Assembly (NCBI GenBank): GCA_022813625.1
Contig: JAKLMB010000049.1
Coordinates: 1-64,000, forward strand
Direction of reading: 5' to 3'
DNA length: 64,000 bases
Source: Aaosphaeria pasadenensis
Lineage: Eukaryota; Ascomycota; Dothideomycetes; Pleosporales
Shown here: positions 43,791 through 55,753 of the stretch, piece by piece
Position numbering within the stretch: the first letter of the stretch is position 1
Layout of the letters: each line of letters starts with the position of its first letter
Translations under genes and position numbers: made by a program
Notes under the pieces: generated by a model
Seen by the model: the letters and a program-made list of their open reading frames with translations, nothing else
Database searches by the model: none
Told to the model about the DNA's origin: nothing

Positions 43791-46700
43791 TGTCGCAGGG
43801 ACTAAAGGAGCACCAGCGTTAGCCCGTGACCAAGATTGCAAAATGCTCAATAGTTGCGTTGGGTACTTCATACCTTTGCGGCTGCCTGTAGATGGCTTGA
43901 GATGATGCGGATGAGCACGTAGCAATGGTTTGTAAATGCGTATTCAGCTATGAGTCCCCGTTAGTGACCGATGAAATTGCCAGCTGTACCAGGGACCCGA
44001 GCATTGCGTATGCAAGTAGCAGTCTCAGGATACTGGAGCATTAAGAAGGCATTGGATAATAGTAGCACGTACCTTTCTTGATAACGTATCGTTATTCTCT
44101 CAAATTCACTTGGTCTGTGAAGGCTCTCTCGAAAGTGAAGTCGAAGAGCAACTGTTGGCTATGGAGTGTCAGTCAGCCAGCCGAGTGAGAGGCAACGCTC
44201 GGAGAAATCTTTGAAAGAAGCAGTCGATGAGGTCGTTTGTGCAATACTCGATCAGGACATGAACGTGAATTCCATGGTTCCCAAGTACTGAATCGAGTAG
44301 GTTGATTGAATGGAGATGAAGGGGGACTCACTTGGGGGTTTGACGTGGTGACGCCGGGTTTCGTTTTCAGCAACGTGACTGAACGGGGACAATGTGATCG
44401 GGCCAGTAGAGTCACCTGTTCAATGATTCATCGCATCGCCAGGCAGCAGATGGATCAGTGACAGTATTTGAAGGTTGTATCACCGTTCAGTTTGTTTGGG
44501 GAGTGGCTGAAAGTGAAAGACGTAGCAGGAGGAGGTAATAAAAAGCACCCATGCAGGTGCAAATGCTCCGCTGACCGTGAGTGGCACGGATGATAAGATG
44601 GCGACGAGGGGCGCAAAAGAAGCGACTCTTGGATAGCGAAGCAATTCAAAGAGAGGAGCAAGGTCTGTAGACTGAGAGTAGCAGTGTGCGAGGCCAGGCG
44701 CAGTGATGAGGATGCTCGCAATTCTGGTCCAGGTGAAGATGCTCCAGGCTCAGAAACGGTCTGCGCTAGTCCGAAACAGGGTCTGAGACAGGGATGCCAG
44801 AATACGGCGCTCAATCAGCGAAATTGTTGCCACGAATCGCCGCTTACTCCCGATCCAGCAATAATGGCATAGCAGTTCTTGAGAGTGATTATCGTAATTG
44901 CAATATAATCCCTTGTACTGAGGAGAGTGGAGTGCGATTCGCTACGGTCACGGTCAACTCGTCTGTTGAGGTACAATACTTGTATAGGAGTGCAGACGTC
45001 TATTCATCATAGGCAAGTGTGAGTCCCCGCAATAATAATAGTGGTTAGTGACTACGACGTACAATCCAACCCGAATCGCTGGACCGAACGACGAGGCGGG
45101 CAAAACTTCTGTTGTCCACTACGGAGTACAATACTAATCACTACTGATCTATCTCCGCCTCGCATCATCATCGCAGGACGGGTCACGTCACGTCAAATTC
45201 AGTCAGGTCAAGACAAGTCAAGTCAAGTGAGGGCAAGACAAGACAAGACAAGACAAGACAATAATCGGTATCTTTGCTAAAGACGGTAATTAGAAACTGG
45301 ATGCTGACTACTAGTTCCAACTTTTGATCGTCACAGCCACATCGCACTTCCATCCATCTGCTTCAGTGGCCGTCATGGCGGCTCGTACGAATATTATATT
45401 TTTCCCGTCCATAGCATAGTGCATAATGCTATTGTATACATCTTCGCTGTTCTTTTTACAATTCCCAGCTATGTCTTTCATTGCCTCATCAGTGTTTCGA
45501 GGAAGAATAAACGTCATTAGCCGTACCGCTCGCTAAGCCGGACCTTCACCGTCAAAAGTGTCTTCCACATAGGCGCTTGGCGTTGGAGCGAGGCGGGTTA
45601 GGAAAAACCATCATGTTGCTAAAGTCAGTAGCCAGCCACAGCAGAGAGCATAACAGACTATCACCATTTTCTGCATTGAGTTTTCTTTTCATCTTCCAAC
45701 GTCATCGTCATAATCAAGTTTCAGGAGTAGGGCGACGACTGACAGCTGCAGTAAGATGTTGATTCCTCCTCTTATTCTTATTCGCATGGAGTGTTGTTGG
45801 TGGCAGGGCAGGGCATTACACACTACTCGAGTAAAAGCAATGGTATGATTGGCCGAAAACTTACCCCAGCTCATGCAAGTTAACCGAGATCCGCCCATTC
45901 CTCCTGATTGGATAGACGATGCCTCCTTCCCGTGGGAATGGTATTGGTTGAATGGAGCTGGTACTTTGGGTATGTACCTACCTAAGGTACCAATGTACAT
46001 ACTGTACGAACGCAGCACAGAGTACAGAGCACAAAGCATGAATGAATAGTTACATGTGTTACTGAATAGCCATCTTTCTTTCATGTATTTGTCAGTTACC
46101 ACAACACGGTCCAGGATGCTCTCATAAAGAGATTTGCTGTAATTTGATTCGTCAATGCAACCTACATGCATCCATCCTCCTTACTGTACTACTTCCTTCC
46201 GCCCCTTGCAGAGCGACCTTTTGTCAACATTCAATATATTTGCAACACCATCGTCATACCAAAACCCCACTTCCTACGAAAATTCGAGAAAGGTAGCTAG
46301 AGAATGTGGCATCGTTCGAATTTGTTTTGGAGATGTTGAATTTTTTTTGAACTTTGAATGTTTTGTATTTTTGGTTTTTCTGTAGCTTGAACTGACGACT
46401 TGCAGCCATGATGTAGACTAACCACTGCTACTCACTCCACTTCTACCTAAAGGCGGGTATCGCCTTGTGTCTCCCTCCAATATACACCGAGATGGCCCAC
46501 ATTGCCCATCTGTAATAAACAAATACTGATTAAGACGAATACTTTGTCTTTTAATCCATATGTCCAAGCGACCGGTGTTGATTGATATGAACAATCAGTC
46601 ACCAGTGTCACCCAAAAAATGACCCCCCAAACGCCACAGCATAAAACGCTACAAGAAAACAAAGTCCCGAGAGTGCCGCAGCTCAATCGGTCAATCAAAA

Positions 46701-46945
46701 CAAGGGATGATCGATAATAGAATGATGACAAAGGAGAGTGGTTCTCAACTCCCCAGAGGGAGTCGAGGTCGCGAAGAGCTTGCTCGCGCAAGGTTAGGTA
46801 AACCAAAACAATAGGAAATTTTTGTATGTGAATAAACATCATAATAGTCGCGTAGAGTGAGTGGAGCATCACACATGAACTGAACGTTAACCCATTATAT
46901 CCAACAAACCCGGATGGATTTCTGTTTCTCAAGTCTTCTCGCAAA
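43791..46945. other. Longest central intergenic region
   Basis: About 3.2 kb without a confident gene. It holds a TACGGAGTA element (45120-45128), tandem CAAGT then ACAAG units (about 45200-45261) and an imperfect palindrome TACCTACCTAAGGTACC near 45976. On the minus strand a 68-codon ORF (45517-45311) and upstream signal-peptide-like starts (for example MQKMVIVCYALCCGWLLTLA around 45673-45614) might belong to an unresolved small secreted protein gene. No consistent splice model was found. Confidence 0.4.
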
Positions 46946-48298
46946 TCAACTGACTCTTCGTCGTTCGCTCCACCCGCTCGTACTAGTACGAGGCGTGCAA
47001 TTGAGGACGAATTCCGGAATGGGCGGCGTCATCTCGCGGCTTGGGGGCGAGAGACTCCTCTGGCTGCTCTGCGGGCTCACGGCGCGGTCGCGGAGGCTGC
47101 GGGTGCTGGCTCGCGGCCCGGGGCTCGCGGCCCGGCTGCTGTTGGAGCGCATGCGGCTGTAAGGCCGCGGCGGACATGCTATCATTTGGGTGCTGAGGGG
47201 CGAGGCCATGATCTGGGTTCCTGGTGTGGCGGCCGGAGGAGGAGTGGGACTCTCGGAGCGGAATAGAGGGTGAATGTGTGCTTCGCTCACTGCTGGACTG
47301 GGAGGTCGTGCCAGGTCGGGGATGAGCTTGGGGGGCGGAGAGAGTGGCCCGTCGTCTTCGTGTGAGGTCAATAGAAATGGTCCGTCTAGTGCGTGGGCTG
47401 GCGATGCAGGTCGGCTGCCAGGAATGGTCTCTAGGGCTGTGCCTCTTGACGGCGCCGCACATTGCACGAACGCATCCTTTGTCTGTGGGTCTATGCTGCT
47501 TGTATCCCAGCTATCAAAGCCATCGGATTGGGAGATGTTGCTAATGGAGTGGCCGTCGGAGTAGAGGCTTCCGTTCTCTCGCTGTGATGACGGCCGAATG
47601 AGCTTGCTGCGCGAGGTAACCGGGCGGACAACTTGATGCAAAGAGTCTCTGAAAGAACGGAGGGACTGGGATGACCGAGTGGAAAAGGTTGGTGATGGGA
47701 GTGTGGCTAGTGGACTAGATGGTTGTGTTGCCTCGAGCATGAAGAGATTGGTGGTAGGGTGAGAATCCCGCATTTCTGACATGACAGAGTCTCGAGGACC
47801 CGACTGTACAATCGTGCGGATAGGCTCTGGTTGCGAACTCGTCCAAAGTGGGGAGGAGAACAAGACGGCCTGGCTCACGCAGGCCAATGCCCATATGGTG
47901 ATATGGGCAGGGAAAAGTCCAGTCCAGCTCGGGATAGAATGCTTCGATGTGGCATTGTCTACTTCCTCTTTTCTAGTCTTGATCAATGTCATCGAGGCCA
48001 AGGAGGTAGACATTGCTAATAGACAGAGGAAAATGAAGGATCCAGCCAGAGTGCGTCGGAGGATTGTCGAGAGCCCCACGAATCCTCCTCTTTTCCACAC
48101 ATGCTGGACGGCAAACACTGTGATGGAGCATAAGGCTGTAATGTTCAAAGCGCTTGCAGCGATGGGTAAGCCCGAGAAAGAGAGACCAGACTGCGATAAT
48201 GTCACGGCGTCATGGAGCACAAAGACTGTGTCAGCAGCGACGAAGGACCATGCTGCCGCACCGAAAAAAGATACGTATATTCTGTGGGGGCTGAACAT
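46946..48298 (-). CDS. Four-helix membrane protein with disordered tail
   Basis: Minus strand, single exon, 450 aa from ATG at 48298 (MFSPHRIYVSFFGAAAW); the frame is open further upstream only from non-ATG codons. The first 160 residues contain about four hydrophobic segments: VSFFGAAAWSFVAADTVFVL, AASALNITALCSITVFAV, TLAGSFIFLCLLAMSTSLAS and HITIWALACVSQAVLFS. The remaining 290 residues are Ser/Pro/Arg-rich, disordered, with SP phosphosite clusters. The end is TSTSGWSERRRVS. The layout is typical of uncharacterised fungal membrane proteins with long cytosolic tails. I do not know its function. Confidence 0.75.
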   Translation of the reverse strand: MFSPHRIYVSFFGAAAWSFVAADTVFVLHDAVTLSQSGLSFSGLPIAASALNITALCSITVFAVQHVWKRGGFVGLSTILRRTLAGSFIFLCLLAMSTSLASMTLIKTRKEEVDNATSKHSIPSWTGLFPAHITIWALACVSQAVLFSSPLWTSSQPEPIRTIVQSGPRDSVMSEMRDSHPTTNLFMLEATQPSSPLATLPSPTFSTRSSQSLRSFRDSLHQVVRPVTSRSKLIRPSSQRENGSLYSDGHSISNISQSDGFDSWDTSSIDPQTKDAFVQCAAPSRGTALETIPGSRPASPAHALDGPFLLTSHEDDGPLSPPPKLIPDLARPPSPAVSEAHIHPLFRSESPTPPPAATPGTQIMASPLSTQMIACPPRPYSRMRSNSSRAASPGPRASTRSLRDRAVSPQSSQRSLSPPSREMTPPIPEFVLNCTPRTSTSGWSERRRVS

Positions 48299-51200
48299 GG
48301 CGTTTGTACAAGCAGAAAATGATATTTTCCCGTCGAGTATCGATATATACTCAAGAGATAGAACGACTGGTGGGACCAGCGGTGCTTCGTTATCGGCTAG
48401 GATACGCAAGCAAGAAACCGATAATGAGATACTGGAAAATCACTACAACCAGCGTTCAGGAGCCGCAGAAAGATGGCACTGCTGGATTTGACATGGATCG
48501 ATTGTGAGTAGTCGGCCCGCGAGGAAAGTCGTCTAGGAAGCACCGGCCATAGCAATTGCGGAGATGTGTCGAATGAGGCCGAGTAGATTTGCTGAGCAGC
48601 TCACACAAGACCAATGCGGCTGAAATGGATATTGGAATTCTGCCACGAATGTCGAACCCTAAGATATAAGGTAGGTTGAGACCGGACGTGTTCGAGAAAT
48701 ATGTTGGGTCGATAATGTGGACAATATGTTGTAGTATAGCTGAATGTACTATAGGAATAGCGAGATTGGATCCGAAAGTGGGCCTTATGTGCTGAACTCC
48801 ACAGCTTGATTTTCAGCAAGCAATGGTGTAGTGATTGTCGAAGGACAGCTCCCAGAAGTATGGACAGGACGGTACAGTGCACACACAAGACGAAACGAAG
48901 GTAGATGTGATGTACGGAGTAGGTATGTATGCGTAATAGCGAGTGAAGGGCAGAAACGAAGGACAGAGCGAAACCGAGCAAATAGGTGTGGGGAGCCACA
49001 AGATAGATATTAATTTTAGAAGAGAGAACGAAGGCTGGCCTTTGGGCCGTTATGTTATGTGGGTTTACCTGCAGTTACAGTTGACGCGTTGAACATGGTG
49101 GAGCGCGACCGGGATAGGTGGGCGATAATCCTGGAAGCCATAATTGAATCCGTGTGGAACTTCGGAGATGGGGCATGGGGGAAACGCGAGCAACTGCGCG
49201 ACCTCAGATGCACGCCAACCGATTCACGGCTGGCTTGAGGCACCACAGTAGGAATTGGTGCTGCACGATTGAGTAAGTGGCCTTGGGCCAACAAATTGAC
49301 TCGACGTTGCAGGAGCATAATGCTCGTAAAGACGAAAATGAAGGATGACCAGGAGGTTGTAACTGGTGTAGCTACTGTCTGTACTGTACTCCGTACATAG
49401 TACATGGTACAGTCCTACCTACCTAGGTAGAGAGCAGGACGAGAAACTCACACCCTACAGGGCTATACTATGTACAGGGTAGTACCTGTCCAATTACGAC
49501 TTTAGAGCCATTCGGAGGCAGACCGCAGAGAGTTTTCGACCTGCTGACAAGATGAGCACCTGGGGACGCTTGTCTGTGGCTTAACAAGCAGTAAGGCCGG
49601 TCACTGTCACGGCCAAGTCCTTCATTTCCCACGCGTTGTTTGTTTGTTTGTTGCCAAACAACCAACCAAAAATTCTCACGCCAAAGCAATAATACAATAG
49701 TGGTCGCTACACAGTAAGCAATCTGATGATGATGATGTTGGTGATGGAATCTTGCGATTATGATGCTAGTGGTCAGCGTAACATTTGCAACGTACAAATA
49801 CAAACCCATGCCCCATGGTACACACACACTTTCTGCTGGTTGGTAGCGATATGCTATTACCTGCTGTGCTTAGATTCCACAGCATATTTCATCCCGTAGG
49901 CTACAGTTGTACACCTGCGTGTGCTGCAACCACTGTCTGAGATGCCACGACGGAACTTGAAACCTGCTGACCCCTCACGTCTCTCTGACAGCCAATTGGC
50001 CCTTTTGTGACATGCGAGGGCGAAACAAAATATTAATCACTCAAAGAAGAAAATCTTTCTTCGCGGGTGCGGCTGATGGGGCCATGGAGACGATAGTGGA
50101 GAGGGATTGCGCGTGTTGTCGTCTTTCCCGATCGCATACCAGGATATGGTGGGTTCAACATTCAGGCTCTCCCAGTCGTCAGCTTCGCCCGAACTGTGGA
50201 GCGTTTCGACCAGCCAGTGATGGCCCAGTGATGAGACAAGACAAGACGAGAAAGGACAGCCGGTGCTCTCTGTTGTGACCAGGGGCCATGACTGGCACAC
50301 TGGGCACCTCAACGGGGATTGAGCCTGACGAAGAACGAGGCACGGGCGTGCGGGTCATCAGTCAACTAGAATTGAAAATCCTGGGAAATCATTTAATCAA
50401 AGGTCAGGTACAACTAATGCGATTTCGATTTCGATCTCGATTCGTTGGGCAAAGATCCGATCGGAGAAATACTAAAGTACTCCGTACGAGTCGTTGGAAG
50501 GAGATTAAGAAATGACATTCGAACTATTCGAACGCAATGCGCTTCGGATGGCACGTGAGCAACGTCCTTCTGCAATCATGTTCGCAAGCTATTCGACTCC
50601 CCAGTCTTTGTAGAATTATTAATCCTCGAGTATTGTTGCTACCGTTGCTACGACTGATCAATTTGTGAGCAACGGGGACCATGCAGTTAGTCGATAATCA
50701 GTGTGATATGCAGGGTATTCACCGAGATGGAAAAGTTTGGAAAGTTAAAATTCATATCTCTTGGGTTAGACAGCTGAATGCAGGTGTGGGTCTCATTTTG
50801 CTTCTTTTCAGTGTCTCAGGATCTCATGATAGCTGCTGCAAATGATTTTGTTGTATGCCGCAAACAAGGATGGGCGCCTCAACAAGTTCCCAGGTTATAA
50901 TGAATGAAAATCTTCTTTCTCAGCGTGATGGTGAGCCTAAGTAGGTTGTTTCCAGATGATTTTTGATGCTAGCATATGACTGTTGGATACTTCAACTCTG
51001 TAACAATTCAAATGGTGATGTTTTTGTGTTTGTTGTTGTCATCAAATTGAACTAACAATCAACAATCAACAATAACAATAACTAGGTATTGTGTATTACT
51101 CCGTGCTTCGCTTCGTAAACAGTCGATTGTTTCGTACCCAAAGTCAAAGAGAAAAGGTGGCTTGGCGCACCGCCACCATCACGTGATGGAATCCATGCTT

Positions 51201-51498
51201 GGAACGCCCCCCACCCGCGGTTTCCAGATCTCAATGACGGATTGCGGATTCTGCCTGAACGACCGACCACTTTCTTCCATCACATTCGCTCCGTCGAACA
51301 AACCCTCTGACCTCCACCCTCCCGAATACTTGCAGCCTAGGCCGTGAGATACTCCCAACATAACCAAACGCTCTTCCTGCGAACCCAACCGTTACCCTGC
51401 TGAGCGTCAGCTATAACCCCATCCCGCCTTGCCCACAGGCCCCGCCATCCCTTCCACCACAACATACCATATCGCACCAGCTTTCAGTCACACCCAAG
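48299..51498. promoter_or_regulatory. Long divergent promoter region before RAD23
   Basis: 3.2 kb with no confident gene. It includes TACGGAGTA-type elements (48913-48921, 49387-49395, 50478-50486), the TACCTAGGTA palindrome (49420-49429) and TCACGTGA (51179-51186, 313 bases before RAD23). A minus-strand ORF at 49405-49055 ends in a mitochondrial-presequence-like stretch (MASRIIAHLSRSRSTMFNAS, from 49141) next to a GTAAAC donor. It might be an upstream exon or leader of the 46946-48298 gene. Confidence 0.5.
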
Positions 51499-53000
51499 AT
51501 GAAGATCACTTTCAAGGTAGCCTCTTCCTACCGATATCTTGATGCAGCTAGGACTAACATTTACAAAAGGATCTCAAACAAAACAAGTTCGTCATTGACG
51601 CTGAGCCATCGGAGACGGTACGCGAAGTCTTGATACCCGGTTAAGTGGTTATGAAACTGATGGTCGATACCTGTGATAGATCGGCGAGCTTAAGGCTAAG
51701 ATTCAAGCGGACAAAGGCTGGGAAGTTTCTACTCAGAAGCTCATCTACTCTGGTATGTCGCCTGTATCGGCAAATAAGGCTCGAGACAACCAGAGCTACA
51801 GTCTCTAACCTGGCAACACAGGCAAGATTCTGCAAGATGCAAACACCGTTGAATCGTACAACATTGAGGAGAAGGGCTTCATCGTCTGCATGACCTCCAA
51901 GGTTTGTCCGGCTATGCGTGCCACTGTCAGTGTAATGGCTAATTCCTCGAGCAGCCAAAGCCTGCAGCGTCTTCAAGCAAAGCTGCACCCTCAACGCCCG
52001 CCCCAGCTGCAGCGCAAACGCCAGCTGCTCCAGCGGCGCCGGCAGCCCCGGCTCAATCATCATCGACTCAGAATGTCCCTGGTACTCCCTCACCTGCGCC
52101 AGCGCAGCAGTCGTCCGACTCCACTCGCTTCAATGACCCATCTGCCTTGACCATGGGAAGCGAGCGCGACGCCGCCATTGCGAACATGGAAAGCATGGGA
52201 TTCCCACGAGCTGACATCGACCGTGCGATGCGTGCGGCTTATTTCAATCCCGACCGTGCGGTCGAGTACCTTTTGAGCGTAAGCGTGGCATAACACCTTC
52301 CGTATCCATAACTTTCTAATGTTGCGCAGGGTATTCCAGAGAGCGCACTTCAGGAGCAACAACAACAGGCGTCGCAGGGGTCTCCGAGGCAGGCTCGTGG
52401 TCCAACCTCGCCACCAGCCGCCACCGGTGGTAACACGGGCGCGACTCCCGCTCCTACCGAGGGCGACCAGCCGATCAACCTGTTCGATTTGGCCGCACAA
52501 GCTGGGCAAGGAAATCGAGGCGGTAACGGTGGTGCTGGTGCTGGTGCTCGTTCAGGTGCTGGTGGTGCTTTGAGCGGCAATAGTCTGGAATTCTTGCGCA
52601 ACAACCCGCAATTCCAGCAATTACGACAGGTCGTACAACAGCAGCCACAAATGCTTGAGCCGATCCTCCAGCAGGTTGGAGCTGGCAATCCGCAATTGGC
52701 GCAACTCATTGCACACCACCCTGAACAATTTATGCAACTACTTGCCGAGGACGACGATGAGGATGCCCCATTGCCCCCTGGTGCACAGGCTATCAGTGTC
52801 ACCGAAGAAGAGCGCGAGGCCATCGAACGGGTAAGTAGTACAGACTGAGACTCGATGATCCCCAACTAATCAAATGCCAGTTATGTCGTCTTGGCTTCGA
52901 GCGCGATCTCGTGATCCAAGCCTACTTCGCTTGCGACAAAAACGAGGAACTCGCTGCCAATTTCCTCTTCGACCAGCCAGAAGACCCAGAGGACCATTGA
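51499..53000 (+). CDS. RAD23: UV excision repair / proteasome shuttle protein Rad23
   Basis: Seven exons, 51499-51516, 51570-51617, 51680-51752, 51822-51901, 51955-52278, 52330-52830 and 52881-53000, giving 387 aa. Rad23 carries ubiquitylated proteins to the proteasome and, with Rad4/XPC, supports nucleotide excision repair. Domain order is canonical: ubiquitin-like domain (residues 1-73, starting MKITFKDLKQNKFVIDAEPS with LIYSGKILQD), Ala/Pro linker, UBA1 (about 150-181, NMESMGFPRADIDRAMRAAY), XPC-binding domain (about 263-315, NSLEFLRNNPQFQQLRQVVQ) and UBA2 (about 347-382, LCRLGFERDLVIQAYFACDK). Exon 1 codes only six residues. The acidic stretch EDDDEDAP precedes UBA2, as in other Rad23 proteins. 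Confidence 0.98.
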
Positions 53001-53730
53001 GCGAGCAGACCAGTGCCGAGATGTATCACGAACGGATTCTTCGCGCCTTTTGTGTGCCCCTATTTACGACCCCAATGGGGCACGCTGATTGATTCTGGCG
53101 ATACACATGAACATCAACCCCGCGTTATCTCTGTGCTTCCTCTGGACTGTGCCAACGAAGCAATCAATAGTTCTCCTATATCATCGGGAGGACATATACG
53201 ATGGCTATGATACCTTGCAAGATGTAATTAATGGCATTTGGCATTCTTTATTGGGCGAGCATGAGTGACACCAGGCTCACCGAGCCCAAAATAGTAAAGC
53301 GAAAACTCTACTCCAGATAGTACTGCAAACAATTCTGAATGAGGAAAAACTGGCCATTTGTGCTTTGATCATTGCTTTGGATGTGAAGTAGTGCTTTCCC
53401 ACCTACTCTAAACCTTTAACCTCGCTATTTCCGACCGATCGTCGCGCAAATCCTTGTCGCACAAGGGATTAGGATCGTTCCCGTCGGGATAACTCTAGAA
53501 CAATTTGGAATTGTTAGCTCACGAGGTAAAGCATTAGAAAAAAGGGTGGAAGTGACATGTTGAATGACTATTTAGACATCTAATAAAGTGACCGCTTTTG
53601 GTATAGCCGACCCAAAGGACACCGAATACATGCAAGAACATCTTAGTAGCAAATGGAAATCAGGGGTTATCATCATCAGACAAGGAGGAATCGGTCCCTC
53701 CTGGGGCCTGGGGGGTTTCTTTCTAAAAGT
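53001..53730. other. Shared 3' region of RAD23 and ADE16/17
   Basis: Convergent gap of 730 bases holding both 3' UTRs; no gene is supported. Confidence 0.5.
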
Positions 53731-55753
53731 TTAGTGGTGGAAAAGACGAATATGCTGCTCGACGAAGGTAATGCCCAACTTCTCGGCGGTCTCGAAGACA
53801 GCGCCGTCGTTCTGGGAGCCGGTCGGGGCGGCGATGTAGCTAACGCCGGAGCGCGCGGTACGGAAGACGTTGTCGATGAAGGGGAAGAAAGCGTCAGAGC
53901 TGACGGCGACGCCCTTGAGCTTTCCGAGCCACTCCTTGCGCTCCTCGGCGGTGAAGGGCTTGGGGACCTGGCCCTCCTCGAAGTTGGACTCGAAGTCCTC
54001 GCGCTCGATGCCGGATTCTGGGACGAGGCCGCTGCAGAGGAGGTCGATGACGTTGGACTTGGAGGGTCGCTTGGTGCCCTTCTTGAAGGTGAGGTTCAGG
54101 GTGCGCTCGTGGAAGCGCATCCACCAGTTGTCGGCCTTGTCTCCTGCAAGGCGGGTGCAGTGGATGCGTGCTGTCTTACGTTAGCTGCTGTTTCGTGCTT
54201 TGTTTCCATGAGTGACTGAGGATATGCTTACATTGCTGGCCGGCTCCAAGACCAACGACCTGGCCGTTGAGTGCGTAGCAGACGCTGTTGGACTGGGTGT
54301 ACTTGAGCGCGATGGTGGCGACAGTCAAGTCTCGGAGGGCAGCCTCTGGGAGAGGGCTGGAGTTCTTGGGAGTGATGATGGTGTTGAAAGTCTCCGCAGG
54401 GACGATCTTGGCGTCGTTGCGGTGCTGTCGAAGGTTGATACCGAAGACGGTCCTGGTCTCCTCTGGGCCGGGCACGAAGTCGGGGTCCATCTGGAGGACG
54501 AGGTACTTTCCGCCCTTCTTCTTCTTGAGGATCTCCAGAGCCTCGTCGGTGTATTTGGGGGCGATGACACCGTCTGAGACCTCACGGCTGATGATCTTTG
54601 CGGTAGGGAGCTTTTAACGTGGATTAGTAAACCTTTCTGAAGAATGGGCAATTCTGTGACAACTTACATCGACCTCATCGGAGAGAGCAATGACGTCTCC
54701 GAAGCTGGACATGCGGTCGGCTCCACGGGCACGAGCATAAGCTTGAGCGAGACCAGACTTCTCAATTCCTTCAATGTCATCGACCATGTACACTTTCCTC
54801 TCCTCCTCGCTGAGCGGGACACCGATGGCAGCACCGGCGGGGGAGACGTGCTGTATTGAGTTAGAGAAAGATCTACGTGATCAAGAATATACCTATCCTT
54901 ACCTTGAAGCTTGCAGCGGCGGGGTAGTTGAGAGCTTTGCTAAGCTCCTGAACTAGCGGCCAGGCATTGAGGGCATCAAGAAGGTTGATGTATCCGGGGG
55001 AGCCACAGAGGACCTTGAATGGCAATTGGCCCTCTTGGACGAAAGTGGCAGCGGGCTTCTGGTGAGGGTTGGCACCATATCGGAGAGGCAGATGCTGCTG
55101 GCCCTCTCCAGCATACTTCTTGCGGAAGAAATCGGAGATCGCGCCGTCGTAGGCAGCGGTTTGCTCGAACGCCTTCAGGGCAAACTTCTGCCTGCTCTTC
55201 TCGGACAGCTCGCCGCTCTCCTTCAATTCGGTGAGGAAGTCATGGTAATCCTTGGGGTCGCTGACGATGGTGACACGAGCGTGGTTCTTTGCTGCGGCGC
55301 GGAGAAGGGTCACTCCACCGATATCAATCTCCTCCACTGCCTCGGGGATGGTGACGTTGATCCTGGCAACGGTCTCTGAGAAAGGGTAGAGGTTGCAGAC
55401 GACGAAGTCGATCTTATCGATGCTGTTCGCGGACAAGTCCGAGTCATCCGAGTCCAGGTTCCTTGCGAGAATTCCTCCATGTACAGCTGGGTGAAGGGTC
55501 TTGACGCGACCTCCAAGCATCTCGGGAGCCTTGGTAATTGCGGATACATCCTCGACGGGGAAGCCGGCCTGGCGGATCATCTTTGCGGTACCGCCCGAAG
55601 CGAGCAGTCTGACGCCCTTGTCATGGAGGCCCTTGGCCAGGTCCAAGAGACCTGTCTTGTCGTATACCGACAAAATAGCTTTTTACTGAGCATCAGCGCA
55701 GCACTCGGATTGAGATCCAGAAAAGGTTACCCACCTGTCTTTTGTCCGCCCAT
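53731..55753 (-). CDS. ADE17: Bifunctional AICAR transformylase / IMP cyclohydrolase
   Basis: Minus-strand exons 55753-55735, 55678-54903, 54850-54668, 54610-54232 and 54170-53731, giving 598 aa, the normal length. The enzyme performs the last two steps of purine synthesis: formyl transfer to AICAR and ring closure of FAICAR to IMP. The N-terminal cyclohydrolase shows LSVYDKTGLLDLAKGLHDKG, LLASGGTAKMIRQAGFPVED, GGRVKTLHPAVHGGIL, VVCNLYPF and GGVTLLRAAAKNHARV. The transformylase half shows LPLRYGANPHQKPA, INLLDALNAWPLVQEL and AASFKHVSPAGAAIG, where KH is the catalytic pair; it continues with NGQVVGLGAGQQSRIHCTRL and ends SDAFFPFIDN... to HIRLFHH. Exon 1 is only 19 nt. It is head-to-head with the Nudix gene across 586 bases. 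Budding yeast has two paralogues, ADE16 and ADE17. Confidence 0.98.

Noticed and set aside
45200..45261. CRISPR-like or satellite array
   Set aside because: Simple 5-nt CAAGT/ACAAG slippage units without spacers.
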